Of a stretch of 64,000 nucleotides of DNA, positions 13,101 to 23,888 are shown in pieces (the first letter of the stretch is position 1; each line of letters starts with the position of its first letter). The DNA is taken from positions 34,390,501 through 34,454,500 of the forward strand of contig CM076154.1 in assembly GCA_038025085.1 (NCBI GenBank), written 5' to 3'. The notes below the pieces were generated by a model. That model did no database searches, had not been told where the DNA came from, and worked only from the letters and a program-made list of their open reading frames with translations. The DNA comes from Tetragonia tetragonoides (lineage: Eukaryota > Streptophyta > Magnoliopsida > Caryophyllales > Aizoaceae). Both the position numbers and the translations under genes were made by a program.

Positions 13101-16100
13101 TGGAGGCAATCCTCGGACCGTGTACTTTTGGGATCCGGTGGTGTCTAGAGTGGCTAAGCGCTTAGATGGTTGGAAGGGGGTTTATTTCTCTTTGGGGGGA
13201 AGGATCACTATCCTGCAGTCTTGTTTAGCGAGCATCCCTCTCTACTACTTGTCCCTCTTTCAGATTCCAGTTAGCGTAGCTAATCGGATTGAGAGGATGA
13301 TGAGGGACTTTCTTTGGTGCGGGGCGGGAGAGGGTAGACGAGACCTGGGAGAATGTTTGCAGGCCCAAGTCGGAGGGGGATCTGGGTTTTGGTAGATTGG
13401 TGTCCAAGAACATCTCGTTAGTGGGTAAGTGGTTGTGGCAGTTTCCCCTGGAGTCCGACTCCCTATGGCACCGAGTTATCAGGAGCAAGTACGGTCTTCA
13501 GCATAATGGGTGGGACGCTCATGCGGCTCCTCTGTCTCTCATGCGGCTCCTCTGTCTCTCATGCTTGTCCTTGGAGGTTCATTTCTCAGGTATCGCCTTT
13601 CTTCTTTCCACTGGTCAGGTACACACTGTGGGCAATGGTAATCGGGTTCGTTTTTGGGAGGATGCGTGGAAAGGTAACCCCTTCTCTTCCACGTATCCGC
13701 GGGTTTTTCGGCTATCCACCCTTCACGGGGCCCCTGTGTATGCCTTTGCCTTCTATTCTGGCACAGGTGTGGGATCTACATTTACGCCGCTCCCCGCATG
13801 ATAGAGAGATGGAGGAACTTGTTTCTCTCCTGGGTATCCTGCACTCTACTTCTCTCGTCCCTACGGACGACTCCCGGACTTGGATTGGGGACTCTTCTGG
13901 GGTCTTCTCTTGCAAGTCCTTCCTTCACCAGCTTAGCCTTCCCTCACATTTTCCTCAATTCCCTTTAGCCACATTTATTTGGAAGTCTAAGGTTCCATTG
14001 AAGGTCCGAGCTTTTGTGTGGACTCTGGTGCTTGGTAGGGTGAATACCTATGATATGGTGCAACGCCGGAGGCCTGGATGGTCACTTCTTCCGAGTTTCC
14101 GTGTGATGTGCCGTCATGATGGGGAAAGTAGTCTGCATTTGTTTGTTATGTGTGATTTTGCTTGGTCTTTATGGAGTAGGCTACTGGAGGGGGAGAGTTT
14201 TGCATGTCCTGCTACGGTGAGAGGCTTTTTACAGCTTCGTTTTGCTGTGATGAGGCGAGGGAGGGAGGGGAGATTGTTTCTGGAGGTGTATCTGTATGGC
14301 CATCCTATGGTGTATTTGGTTGGAGAGGAACTCTAGGGTGTTTCGGGATGCTGGGAAGCCTATAGACTACGTCTGGGACCATGTGGTCTATTTGGCCTCC
14401 CTTTGGGCTAAGGCGGCGGGTGCCTTTAAGGGCGTTCCGCTTACCTTTGTACAACGCCATTGGCGAGATCTGTAGTTTCTTTTGATTGCTTATGAGGATG
14501 CCTTATCCTCATTTTTGTATTCTTTTCTGAATTGATTAATAAAATTTTTCTTATCTAAAAAAATCTAAATAAACCATATGGTACTTGGACACTTCAAATT
14601 GACCTGAACGACGAACATTCCTTAAAATAAGACAGAGTCTGATCATTAGATTCACCAGTATAGCATGTTCCCTAATGTATGGAGAGGACTCAAATGCATT
14701 GACATACTCTCCATAATCCAAATGAATGAAGAGCTTTTATTTGAAGAAGCTGCATTGAGCAGAGATTTTACTTCAAAGTTTGGTCAACTGTCAAGAGCTC
14801 ATGAAGTGGACTCAGGGCCTGAAACAATAGACTTGGAGAAAAGAGCGTGATATATTTAATATCATTAGCCTCTTGAATGGCATGTCAATCTTTGTAACAG
14901 AGCTTACTTTTAGGGGCTCTTCCCATAATCTCTATTGTGGCAAAATGTTAATAGAATTTGAAATCTTTGGAAAAGACAGAATCACCTTCGAAAGGAACAA
15001 GAGTACAGTATAGTTTATCAAAGAACATGAGGCACAATACATCCTCCAGCCTCCAAGTTTATCAAAGAACTACAGATCCCTCTCTGAATGCCCACCACTC
15101 ACAAATAGCTAAATTAATTAGCTTAACTGATCTCTCACGCTCGAGCCCCTCTCGCCACAACCCCCTCCCCCCCCCCCAATTGCTACGACTAGGAGGCATC
15201 CCATGCCCCAAACCCACCAATGGGTTTACTAGCCACTGATAGCCCTTCCATTGCCCCTTAGTGATGACAAATGGGGTGGTACAGGTAAGGGGAGCGGCTG
15301 GAGGATACAATTTGAGTTCAGTTAACAGTAGCTATTTTTAATAGAAAATTTTGTCAAAGGCGACACCTCATATCGACATATGGGTCTTAAGACTACACTG
15401 ACACCATGTGACTTTTGGAAGTAAAAAAACTCGTCCACCATATAATAAAAAAAGGCAAAACATGGGCCAACCATACAGAATTTCCCAAAAAGAAATTGTT
15501 CTGGTAAGTGCAAAAGATATACCCTTTCAATAAAAGATAACTATCTTCTGCAAATGCTTCCAAAAGAAAATTAAGTCTCAAGAACATACCTGAATTTCTA
15601 GAGCAGCCTCACGACCTACCGTCAACATTTGCACAGTTCCTCTTTCTCGCAAAGAATCACGAAAGGATGGTATTTGGAGTTTCTTTCCAGAAAAGAAATC
15701 TGCCTCAAAGAGAAAATTTTTACGTGAGGCACGAAGGAGCAACGTCAGCACTATGCCACAGTTGCAGAAATCCAATGAAGAATGATACAGGAACTTCAGC
15801 ATTACCCCGGCAGCAGAAATCCAAAGGATACCGTTTTTGACATGCTGACAATTAGTAATTTACAATGAATTTTCTAACTTTAAAACAATGGAAAATTAGA
15901 TCTTAATTTATGAGAAGAATAATGTCTTACCAAATAGATAATCTGTAATAAAGGAATATAAATGTGAACGAACAAGTGATCCACTTGACTCTTTGTCCAG
16001 CATTGCTCTTATGGATCCATTGAACATTAAAAACAAAGAATGCACTTCTTTGAGTACACCCCTCAGTTCTTCAATCCGCCAGATTCCCTCCAACTCTTTG

Positions 16101-18261
16101 TTCTTTTCCACTACCTGAACAAGCAAGAGCACAGGGAAAATATATAGAGCATTAAATATGTCTCCTAGTGCCGTTCTCTCTACTGACCTATTTGTCATTA
16201 CTATTAAATTGTTATCCATATTATTTGTTTTTTTTTCTAGTATTGCCAATTTGCCACATAAAAGTTCCATTTTTCAAAATGTTTCTTTTCTTGCCTTTCA
16301 AAAACAACCTAGCAAGCAACCTCTTTGCTAGCCATGACTGGTTAGTGCTAAAGCTGCATTATTTTCGCTTCACCAAACCTGCCAGGGCAGGATTCTCACT
16401 AGGTATCACAAGACCAAATCCTGTCATCTGGTAAGACCTCTGAAAAGTGCCCCAGAGGTCTCAGGTGGCCACTGGAGGTTTTCGTGGTCGTTAATTTCAG
16501 GGCCCACGGGATTAGTCAAGTTAGGCTTGGACACCCTTGTTATCTTAAAAAAGGTATCATAGACCATAAGTTGCTTTAATATCTGCATCGTCATTCAACA
16601 AAGCTGCATATGACCATAGTCCATAAGCCCTGACCTCGGTCAAAGCTAGGAGAAGTTGTACGGAATATAAAAGATATTAACTTGATTGTTATCATCTCTA
16701 TGTAGCACAATATAAGCAACAGAAAACAGTTATACACCTCTCAGATGCCCAGCATTTTTTATCCAACTAACACCAAGTTGTTTTGAGAGGCATTTCTCAT
16801 ATTCTTGAAATCACCTATCAGATCTCATTTCGAACTGCCTCCTTCCTGCACATGCTTTCTCATGCTCTGATTTTCCCCTTTATCTCGTCTGCGAGCACAA
16901 CTTTCTCTATCTTTTTTACCCCTCAGCTAGTCAGGGAAGGTTGTTTTAGGCAATTTACAAGCACTTAATTGTCAATCAGCTCCTACTTGGATTCCTATCA
17001 ATGTAGCTGATTCCACTAGTGTATCGAGGCCTGCTTAAATGGAACTGTCAACCCGTATGAAAATGGGTGCAGACTGCTGAATCTTTCTCAAACTGATTCT
17101 GTGTCAGTTGTCTTCACCTCAAGATTCACACTTCATATATACTCCGCCAATTATAGCAGTCGGTGCAAGATCAGTTAATTTATTTCATGTGGGGAAGTAG
17201 CATAAGCAGAAGAAGCAGAGGACAGGCTACTCATAGAACGAGAAGCCTAAGAAAGCAATAAAATTAGAACCCATGGAAGACCTAAGAGAGAATCACTGCT
17301 GCTCATCTAGTGACCTCTGAGGTTTGTTCCAGAGGTCCTAGGTTCGAGCCTCCTCGGGACCATGGGATTAGGACCATGGGGTTAGTCTGGATACCCATGT
17401 CCCAGAGGCAAAGCGAGAATACCCATGTTATCTTAAAAAAGAATCACTGCCTACTCATAAAGCAGGCATAAGTTGGCATGCGCAACCAAATACCGTATTA
17501 CTCTAGAGGGAGGTGGTGGTGGTGGTGGTGGTGGTTAGGCTTTGAACCTTTGGGTTGGGTGGTATGGAGGGGAGTGAGGAGGGGTAATCATGCATAACAC
17601 TAGGGAGGGGAAGGGGGGCTAGGGAAATTGCTACAGTAATTGTTACCCCAATTTGGGAAGAATAGATTAGTCCCCCAAATAATTACCTTCAACCCAACCA
17701 AGAACATCCAATAACTTTTAACCCTTTATAAGCCCCAATCCAAGCACCCTCTGAAGAAAGAAGGCTTCTGCACTTTTCACCACTTATCCAATGAGCCCCT
17801 TTCGTGCCATTTGTCTTTGAGTAATAAAGAGAGATATATACACATAAGTCAGCTTAGTTAGTGAACTTACTTGGCAATTTAGAATTGAATTTTAGGTAAG
17901 CAAGAATTCTGGTATAAAATTTATATCCATATCTGCCACTTGAGGAGGGGAATGTGTTGGAAACTACTGAGAAGGTACCCCCTGATCGATAAAGGATACT
18001 CAAATGATGGAGAACAGAGGACTTAGCCAAGTTTTGAACGAATATCTTGTCCTGTGATTGTCTTATAGAAGTGTACTTGATGTCGAGATTAAAATTGGGC
18101 AACAAAAGATAAACAGATTCCATGTCCATCCCCATCCATATGTACTATATAGGTTAGGATAGAGATTATTAGTGATCAAAGCTACAAAGAAATATAAGCA
18201 CTATATCCAAATTTACATCGAAGGACATAAAAAACATGGTCAATGCAAGTTATGAGATGCA

Positions 18262-18294
<33 letters not shown>

Positions 18295-19084
18295 ATTGCT
18301 CAAAAAGTTATGAGATACATACCATCACCATCCATATGTCAGGCTCGGCCTGGTAGAAAACATGAGAATGCCTATCTGCCTCAATAACTTCACAAGCAGC
18401 ATCTGGAGAGAAAATTCTACATAACAAGTAAGAAACGCGGCATTAATTTGGGGGAGAAGTCTATCGCAAGCACATACTAAAATTACATGGAATTACAACA
18501 AGCAAGGGGAACGGAGACAGGAGAAAAGAAAATTAAAAACAATACCCTGTAGGCTATAGCTCTTGTTGTAAATTACACATCACAAGCAAGATCAAAAACC
18601 TGTAATTCATAACCCTATAATTTCCACAACTTTAAGTGGGGGTCTCACAATACCAAAATCGTCTTCAATCCACAGAATCCCAACTAACCCTTAAAAAATA
18701 AACAGCATTACCATTTCCCCAACAAGAGACATTTTCATTTCCTGATATGTTTACATACAGCCTAAGTAACACTAACTATATAATCCCTGCAGGAAAAGGG
18801 AAGCTTCTACCTGAGGTTTAATATAAATAAAAATAAAAATAAAAATAAAAAACTGCATAAAATTCAGAAAACATTTAACTCCACAGAGCAATTACTAACC
18901 TTGTGAAGGTGATTAAACCTTCACTGAGACCAATTACAGAAAGCTGATCAGTGAGGAGCAAATCAGGAGGATAAAAAAACAGAATTTTATCAACCTCTTG
19001 ACCTTCTTGTTGGCCTCTTCTTAGGTCAAAAATACACAATTTCACGGCATCACTTGAGATCGTTGAAGCAGAAGTGAGACCCAT
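7164..19084 (-). CDS. CCZ1: Vacuolar fusion protein CCZ1 homologue
   Basis: Nine coding exons, read from high to low coordinates, join without a frame break into 514 aa: 19084-18900, 18416-18323, 16114-15931, 15699-15590, 11004-10909, 10785-10327, 9815-9660, 8350-8121 and 7194-7164 (TAA at 7164-7166). The start MGLTSASTISSDAVKLCIFD fits the CCZ1 N-terminus better than the in-frame ATG 11 codons upstream. Longin-type segments follow (LRRGQQEGQEVDKILFFYPP; VFYQAEPDIWMVMVVEKNKE; LRERGTVQMLTVGREAALEI) and the C-terminus is RAKNNAWVIARVMRGKELYM...FSNRYCNRAFSLD. CCZ1 pairs with MON1 as the guanine-nucleotide exchange factor that loads Rab7 on late endosomes and drives fusion with the vacuole. Length equals that of known plant CCZ1 (about 515 aa). 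Introns 4 (4.6 kb) and 7 carry LINE insertions and introns 3 and 7 carry SINEs, yet every splice site is canonical. The gene appears functional. Confidence 0.95.
8492..8973 (-). mobile_element. 5'-truncated LINE 3' fragment in CCZ1 intron 7
   Basis: Read on the minus strand, this matches the 3' part of the LINE at 11953-14562: the zinc-binding region beginning at the ggtgcaacgccggaggc block, the YLASLWAKAAGAFKGVPL-like segment, then a GAGGATACCTTATCCTCAT-like block and a ttcttatctaaaa tail. A 12-bp target-site duplication, ataaatagtgtt, lies at 8480-8491 and 8974-8985. It has the same orientation as CCZ1, whereas the larger LINE in intron 4 is antisense. Confidence 0.85.
9236..9390 (+). mobile_element. 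SINE copy (family 1), CCZ1 intron 7
   Basis: The segment aagacctctgagacttgttc ... tctagcctcctcaaggccac ... catgggattagtaaggcaa ... acccgtgtcatttaaaa aligns by eye with the SINEs at 16418-16552 and 17307-17440. The tRNA-type B box is degraded here. Ends are approximate. Confidence 0.6.
11765..11933 (+). mobile_element. Older LINE 3' fragment
   Basis: ggagcttttagagggacgtc ... acatcattggagagatgtaa ... ggactccttgtcctcttag ... ttttaataaaatatctactt is a diverged version of the last 200 bp of the neighbouring LINE (ggtgcctttaagggcgttcc ... aacgccattggcgagatct ... gccttatcctcat ... taataaaatttttcttatct). The full LINE is inserted in its A-rich tail. The 5' limit is approximate. Confidence 0.65.
11953..14562 (+). 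mobile_element. 5'-truncated, inactivated LINE (L1-type) in CCZ1 intron 4
   Basis: A 2.6-kb non-LTR retrotransposon antisense to CCZ1, bounded by a 19-bp duplication atctaaataaaccatatgg (11934-11952 and 14563-14581). Translation of the + strand shows reverse-transcriptase motifs: MDREKAPGPDGFT near 12240, LVPKQDRSIKVTDFRPISLT near 12390, LDFEKAYDRVSWEFLD near 12600, GLRQGDSLSPFLF near 12775 and FADD at 12918-12929. A zinc-binding reverse-transcriptase domain (zf-RVT type: FIWKSKVPLKVRAFVWTL ... HLFVMCDFAWSLW) follows at about 13870-14200. The endonuclease domain is missing. Frameshifts and stops (for example TAG at 12294-12296 and TAG at 12915-12917 just before FADD) break the frame, so it is dead. 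Confidence 0.92.
16418..16552 (+). mobile_element. SINE copy (family 1), CCZ1 intron 2
   Basis: gtaagacctctgaaaagtgc ... ggtggccactggaggttttc ... cgggattagtcaagttaggc ... acacccttgttatcttaaaa. An imperfect duplication of about 15 bp beginning ggtatca flanks it (near 16402 and 16553). Same family as 17307-17440. The gene is on the minus strand, so this copy lies antisense in the intron between exons 2 and 3. Confidence 0.7.
17307..17440 (+). mobile_element. SINE copy (family 1), tRNA-related, CCZ1 intron 2
   Basis: The best-preserved member. It has gtgacctctgaggtttgttc near the 5' end, an RNA polymerase III B-box-like ggttcgagcctcc at about 17341 and a 3' end cccatgttatcttaaaaaa. It is flanked by an imperfect duplication of about 17 bp starting gaatcactgc (17290 and 17441). 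SINEs of this form are derived from tRNA genes and copied by LINE machinery. Confidence 0.75.
17511..17536. repeat. (GGT)n microsatellite
   Basis: About eight perfect GGT units in a CCZ1 intron. Confidence 0.85.
18266..18294. repeat. Uninterrupted 29-base G tract
   Basis: Twenty-nine consecutive G residues in CCZ1 intron 1, about 30 bases past the exon 2 donor. On the transcribed strand this is a C run. The length in the assembly may be unreliable. Confidence 0.8.
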
Positions 19085-19500
19085 TTTTGCCCCAAATTCA
19101 TAAACAAGGTTCACCAAATTAAGCCATCAACAATTAGGGTTTCAACAATGTACCCTGCACAGCAAATTCAAAAGGGGGCAAAATTAGAGATAACAAACAA
19201 ACTGGCAATTTAGACTATAAAACATAAAAAGATTGAATTTTGAGATGAAATTAATAGTAATGGAGCTAGAATCAAAATACAATAATGGCGATAAAAAACA
19301 ACAATCATCAATAGGAGTTTATACATACCTATTTTGCATTCGTGTGAAGTAAGATGAGGGCAAAAATCAGTGGGAATGGAAAATTGGAAATCGATTTGAA
19401 AGAGGCTCATCAACTGCAAAAGAGTTTGTTAAACCGAAGGGTCAACTCTCAAAAGATATAGTTGTCACAGTTCAGAAAGGTTTCAGATTGGGGGAATCTT
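19085..19500 (-). promoter_or_regulatory. CCZ1 5' UTR with a probable intron, and proximal promoter
   Basis: Reading on the minus strand, a donor AATAG|gtatgtat ends a leader exon at 19329 and an acceptor tgtgcag opens the exon that carries the ATG at 19154, implying a 174-bp 5'-UTR intron (19155-19328). The leader exon upstream extends to roughly 19450-19500, which is inferred. No clear TATA box was assigned. Confidence 0.5.
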
Positions 19501-19690
19501 CCTTTGCTTTGGAGGGAGGGGGAATTGTTGTTGTCTAGCTAGGAAATGTATACTTCAACAATTTGTTTCGATTTGGTTTGGTTTGGTTTGTATGCTTCAT
19601 ATTGGCAAGAGGCCACCTATAGTTTTTTTTTTTTTTTTTTTCTATGTCTCATATTTTTCTCCCACACTAGAAATATGTATATGTAATTTA

Positions 19691-19869
19691 GGGCACGTTC
19701 TTTTCAACTGGAAATTAGAATTGGTAATTGGGAAAAACTGGACAAAATTGGGAGAAACTGAAAAGTCTAACTGGTAACTGGAGAAAAATTGGGTCAAACT
19801 GGGAGAAACTAGGAGCAACTGGGAGAAATTGGGAGAAACTGGAAAACTGGAAATTGTTTAATATTTACT

Positions 19870-19922
<53 letters not shown>

Positions 19923-20067
19923 TAATAATAATAATAATAATAATTATTATTATTATTATTATTATTATATTATTAATAATAATAATGATAATAATATTAT
20001 TATTATTATTATTGTTATTCAAATAGTAATAATAACAATAATAATAATATTTATTAATAATACTTAC

Positions 20068-20116
<49 letters not shown>

Positions 20117-20156
20117 TCATTATTATTATTTTAAAAATTAATAAATACTATTAGTC

Positions 20157-20238
<82 letters not shown>

Positions 20239-20442
20239 TACTACTACTAGTAGTAGTAGTATTACTATTATTACTTTTTTACATTTTTTTGAATAGATTA
20301 TTATTATTATCATTATTATTAAAACTGGACAAAACTGGGTCAAACTGGACAAAACTGGGCAAAACTGGATATTATAACTGGTAACTGGGCAAAACTGGGC
20401 AAAACTGGACAAAACTGGAAACCGGTTGAAAAGAACATGCCC
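19691..20442. mobile_element. PIF/Harbinger-type MITE expanded by trinucleotide arrays
   Basis: Terminal inverted repeats gggcacgttcttttcaact (left) and its inverse with minor changes (right, aaccggttgaaaagaacatgccc), flanked by TTA on both sides (19688-19690, 20443-20445), the classic 3-bp duplication of this superfamily. Inside the ends are short tandem units of the form aaaactgggcaaaactgg. Between these sits almost 400 bp of TAA/ATT repeat. No transposase. Confidence 0.8.
19869..20265. repeat. Compound (TAA)n/(ATT)n trinucleotide array
   Basis: Blocks of AAT/TAA alternate with blocks of ATT/TTA, so that parts of the array are mutually inverted and could fold into long AT hairpins. A short CTA/TAG block occurs near 20238-20260. 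Lies inside the MITE. Confidence 0.9.
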
Positions 20443-22149
20443 TTAGAGTCATTTATGAGCGGGACCGTCATTACGGCACAATAGGCTATTCGCTTGGTTT
20501 CGGAAAAAAGGTGGGATTAGATAATATGTGTTTGGTTTTATGTAGACCTGATTCAAGTCAGCTTGTCAGCCCCACACGCTCTCTAAATATATATGTCAAG
20601 CCCGATCTGCGTCCTATCCAAATCCCCTTTTAAAGAACTTCCTAATATAATTATGTATTCAGTGGCATTTGTGTATCTTATAAACTAAGTGAAATAATTC
20701 CTAAACTATATTTACATTATGAATAAGACTACAAAGTCAATGAATGGCTCAAACTCATACTTTCATAAGAAGATTTAACCGGGTATAAAACTATTATTCA
20801 GGCCTTCACTCAACATCAGTTTAAACTTTGGGTTGAGCTGATTTCCTTATAAACTATTCATATCTTAAGTTATCTTCAATTCCCAAAAGCAAAAATAGTT
20901 ATTAATGCAGCCTAAAAGTTCCTATCATTGGAAACAAACAATTTGAGCATACTCCATGACATGACAACTTACAAAAATCTATGATTCAAGTTACTAGGTG
21001 CAAGTGACAATCTCATATGTTATTTAGACAAGGTGACTAAAATGGAGTTACATGAGAGCATAGGTCATCTAGGGGAATAAAAGTCGCATTTCATACAAAG
21101 TTGACACATCAAAATAGATATGTGAAACCCAAACTCCCAAAAGCATTGTGTTTTAATCCAAGGCCAACAATTATTCTAATACATCGCCTCTTTTTAGGTC
21201 ATCGGTGCCACCAAAATATGCCTATGTACTTACAATTGGTCCTGCAAATCACCAAAATCAGGATGTACACATTGGTGTATTTGATAGTGCCATCAAATGA
21301 TTTAACTCTACTTGCCTTTGAAAACATTGGGTGTTACAATCATCGACTTTTCACTTTTCCTGACAATTATTCTAACCTAAGTAAGGTTCCGTACAGTTTT
21401 TGAAGTTAGACTAAAGGTTATATTTGGCACACAACTTTTGGAGATTTACCTTTTGGGGATACCAAACTCCATATATTGCGCTTCATTTTCTAAATTGAAG
21501 AGTCAGTAGTAAATCTAACCAAACTTACCAATATGAAAATCCAATAAATGATGAGTGGAGCCTCCTATCGAACTTTAAGAGTCTTCCATTACAAGTAGAG
21601 GTCACTATTATTAGTAGTTATCAATCAAGTGAACTTCTCTTCATTCGTTTTACGTTTTTCTTTTTTTAAGTGAAATCGAAATTAAATTTATGAATTTTAT
21701 ACAATTGATATGATTATGAGACGTCCTTATTTTATTTATTTTCTTTCCTTTTGTTTGATAGAAGTTGTTTATTTTTTCTTTTCTTTTTCTCCACCTTTTG
21801 CGTTTCCTTAATTACTAAAAAGTGATCCCGTTTCACCAAAAATTATATAAAAAATTTGTGTGGACTTAATTCATGGTGGATCAATACTTGGAGCCACCCC
21901 CTATTTTACCTGAAGCCGCCCCCATCTAAAAGTAGAGCCACCCCTATTTCACCTAGAGTCACCCCTCAAATTTATACTAGGCACCACCCTACTTTCCCTG
22001 GAGCCACCCCTTACTTCACCTGGAGCCACCCCCTACTTCCACTCCTTAAAATTACTTAGTATAGAATGGACTAAATTTACACAAGACAAGCTGAAAATTA
22101 TAATCAATAAAACCGTCTCAAACAAGTTGTTGCGTTTTCGTTTTTCTTG
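20443..22149. other. Intergenic spacer upstream of VOZ1, with a minisatellite
   Basis: No gene is recognised. At about 21888-22045 there is a degenerate tandem repeat of a 21-23 bp unit containing ggagccacccc(c)ta(t/c)tt(t/c)(c)acct, roughly seven copies. The remainder must include the VOZ1 promoter, and no unambiguous core element was assigned. Confidence 0.6.
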
Positions 22150-22368
22150 TTTTGGGGGAGAGAAACCCAGATCAAACCACAGCAGTAAGCAGTATTCATC
22201 CCCTTTGCCGCGAACTCGCGTGATTTGGGGTGTCTTCGCCTTTCATCATCTCTCACATGCCCTTTTCCCTTAAAACCTTCTAATTGCTCTTCTTTAGGTC
22301 ACTTCACCAATTTCCCTTTGACCAATTTTGGATCTTTAACCATCATCATCATCAACTCTTCTTCTCAG
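22150..22368 (+). other. VOZ1 non-coding first exon (5' UTR)
   Basis: A pyrimidine-rich leader ending cttcttctcag|gtatatt at 22368 precedes a 1.5-kb intron. The acceptor ttttgtag (23840-23847) opens the exon that carries the VOZ1 ATG at 23889. The 5' limit is a guess, placed before the cccagatcaaaccacagcag stretch. Confidence 0.5.
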
Positions 22369-23888
22369 GTATATTCTATTATGCTTCAACCTCTCTCTCT
22401 TCTTCTCCCTTTTAATTTTCTCTTGAATTTCCCTCAATACCCTATTGGTAAATTGTTGTTCTTTCCCTTATTTATATGCTCTTTTTTAATTGTGAATTAT
22501 GGGCATTGCCATTGTTGTGACTATGCTTGTTAGGGTTTTTCATATGGGTAAAATTTCAATTGTATCTTTACTTTATTGTGTTGCTATATCTCTGATTACT
22601 TGGACCAAGCTTTCAGTTCTGAATTTGCATTTTTTTTTCAAAATGTTTTTTGAGTTCTATTTATTAATTTATTTTGCTTCCATGATTTATTCACCAAAAA
22701 GAGGCCATCTTTACAAGAACATTAGTGCAGTCATGAGCACATGAAAGTTCATAATTCACTAGGTAGTTTCATTTTCCGTCTTTCTTGTAGTAATGTACTT
22801 TCATTTAACCCGTTAAAGAGTATAGGGGTAGAATAGTTTTATTTAGCAATTTCAAGAAGAGCATGTTGTGAAGAATGCATCTGGAAAAAGATAGGGACTT
22901 GGGAAAGAAACGGAAATTTCTTTGGATCCGTACCCGTGAGGGAAAATAAAGGGACACATAAATTCAATTTGACTACTACTGAATTAGCTTTACATTCATG
23001 GACATACAATGGGCAGGCAGCTAAATTTTCTAATGACTTCTTGACAACCATTAGTTTAGATCCATGGACATGTATTTGATTCCATGAATCTGGGAAAATT
23101 ACCATGTAGAAGCTACATCAGTGAGTGAGAGATATACGGAGAGACAAGATTGATGTCGGCACATGCTTCTTGATTGAATAGGAAAAGAGGAGATGGCGGC
23201 GAGAGCGTGCAGAGAGAAATAGAATTCAGATGAGAATTTTTGGGATATTTTTGGGATAAGAGGTCGGTGAGAGATAACACAAAGCCATCTTGCTGAATAT
23301 CTTTATCACCCTCCAAAAATCCCTGGTTTGTTTGACATTTTGGGGAATCACCTAATTTGCAACTCTTATGATGAATTTGTTGGTAGCTGAATTTCTAATA
23401 AATCCCAAAAGTCTAGGAACTCTTAATCTTCCACACAGGCCATTACATGTGTTGTACTACAAATGATATGAAAGATCATGATCACTCTATTCTTCATTTC
23501 TCTTTATATTTTAAGTTAATTGTCACACCTGTAAGTGAGGTAAGTAATAATAGCCAAACATTGCACTTAAGATAAGTAGCGCATGATTGCTTTTGTGAGT
23601 GAGACAATTATTTTGCAAAGTTACTGTTTTCTATTACCTAAAACAAAATGTTACTGTTTTCTTCTGATTTTTTCTTGCTCAGAGATTGTTGCATTTATTG
23701 CCTCTGTTGAACTTTTTTATTATCAAACTAAAAGCACGATGTTGTTGTAAGTTTGAATGAATATCGTTCTATACAAGTTTTTAATGTTCAAATTTATGAC
23801 TAGTTTATACATCTTTAACTGTTGAAATTGGGTTGGTCATTTTGTAGCATGTTAGCATTTTGACGTTTGAGGATACAACAGAGGGAAG

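Noticed and set aside
13506..14336. 276-codon ORF as a host gene
   Set aside because: It contains the zinc-binding domain of LINE polyproteins and lies within the element bounded by the 19-bp duplication.
17290..17460. tRNA gene (B-box-like ggttcgagcc)
   Set aside because: No cloverleaf can be drawn. The sequence is a SINE with a short A tail and flanking duplication.
20131..20412. Minus-strand ORF with a poly-isoleucine core
   Set aside because: It is a reading of the ATT trinucleotide array inside the MITE, with no protein features.
22225..22744. Two + strand ORFs of about 100 and 80 codons before VOZ1
   Set aside because: They overlap the VOZ1 5'-UTR exon and its intron and have hydrophobic low-complexity content. 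The VOZ1 ATG at 23889 explains the locus better.
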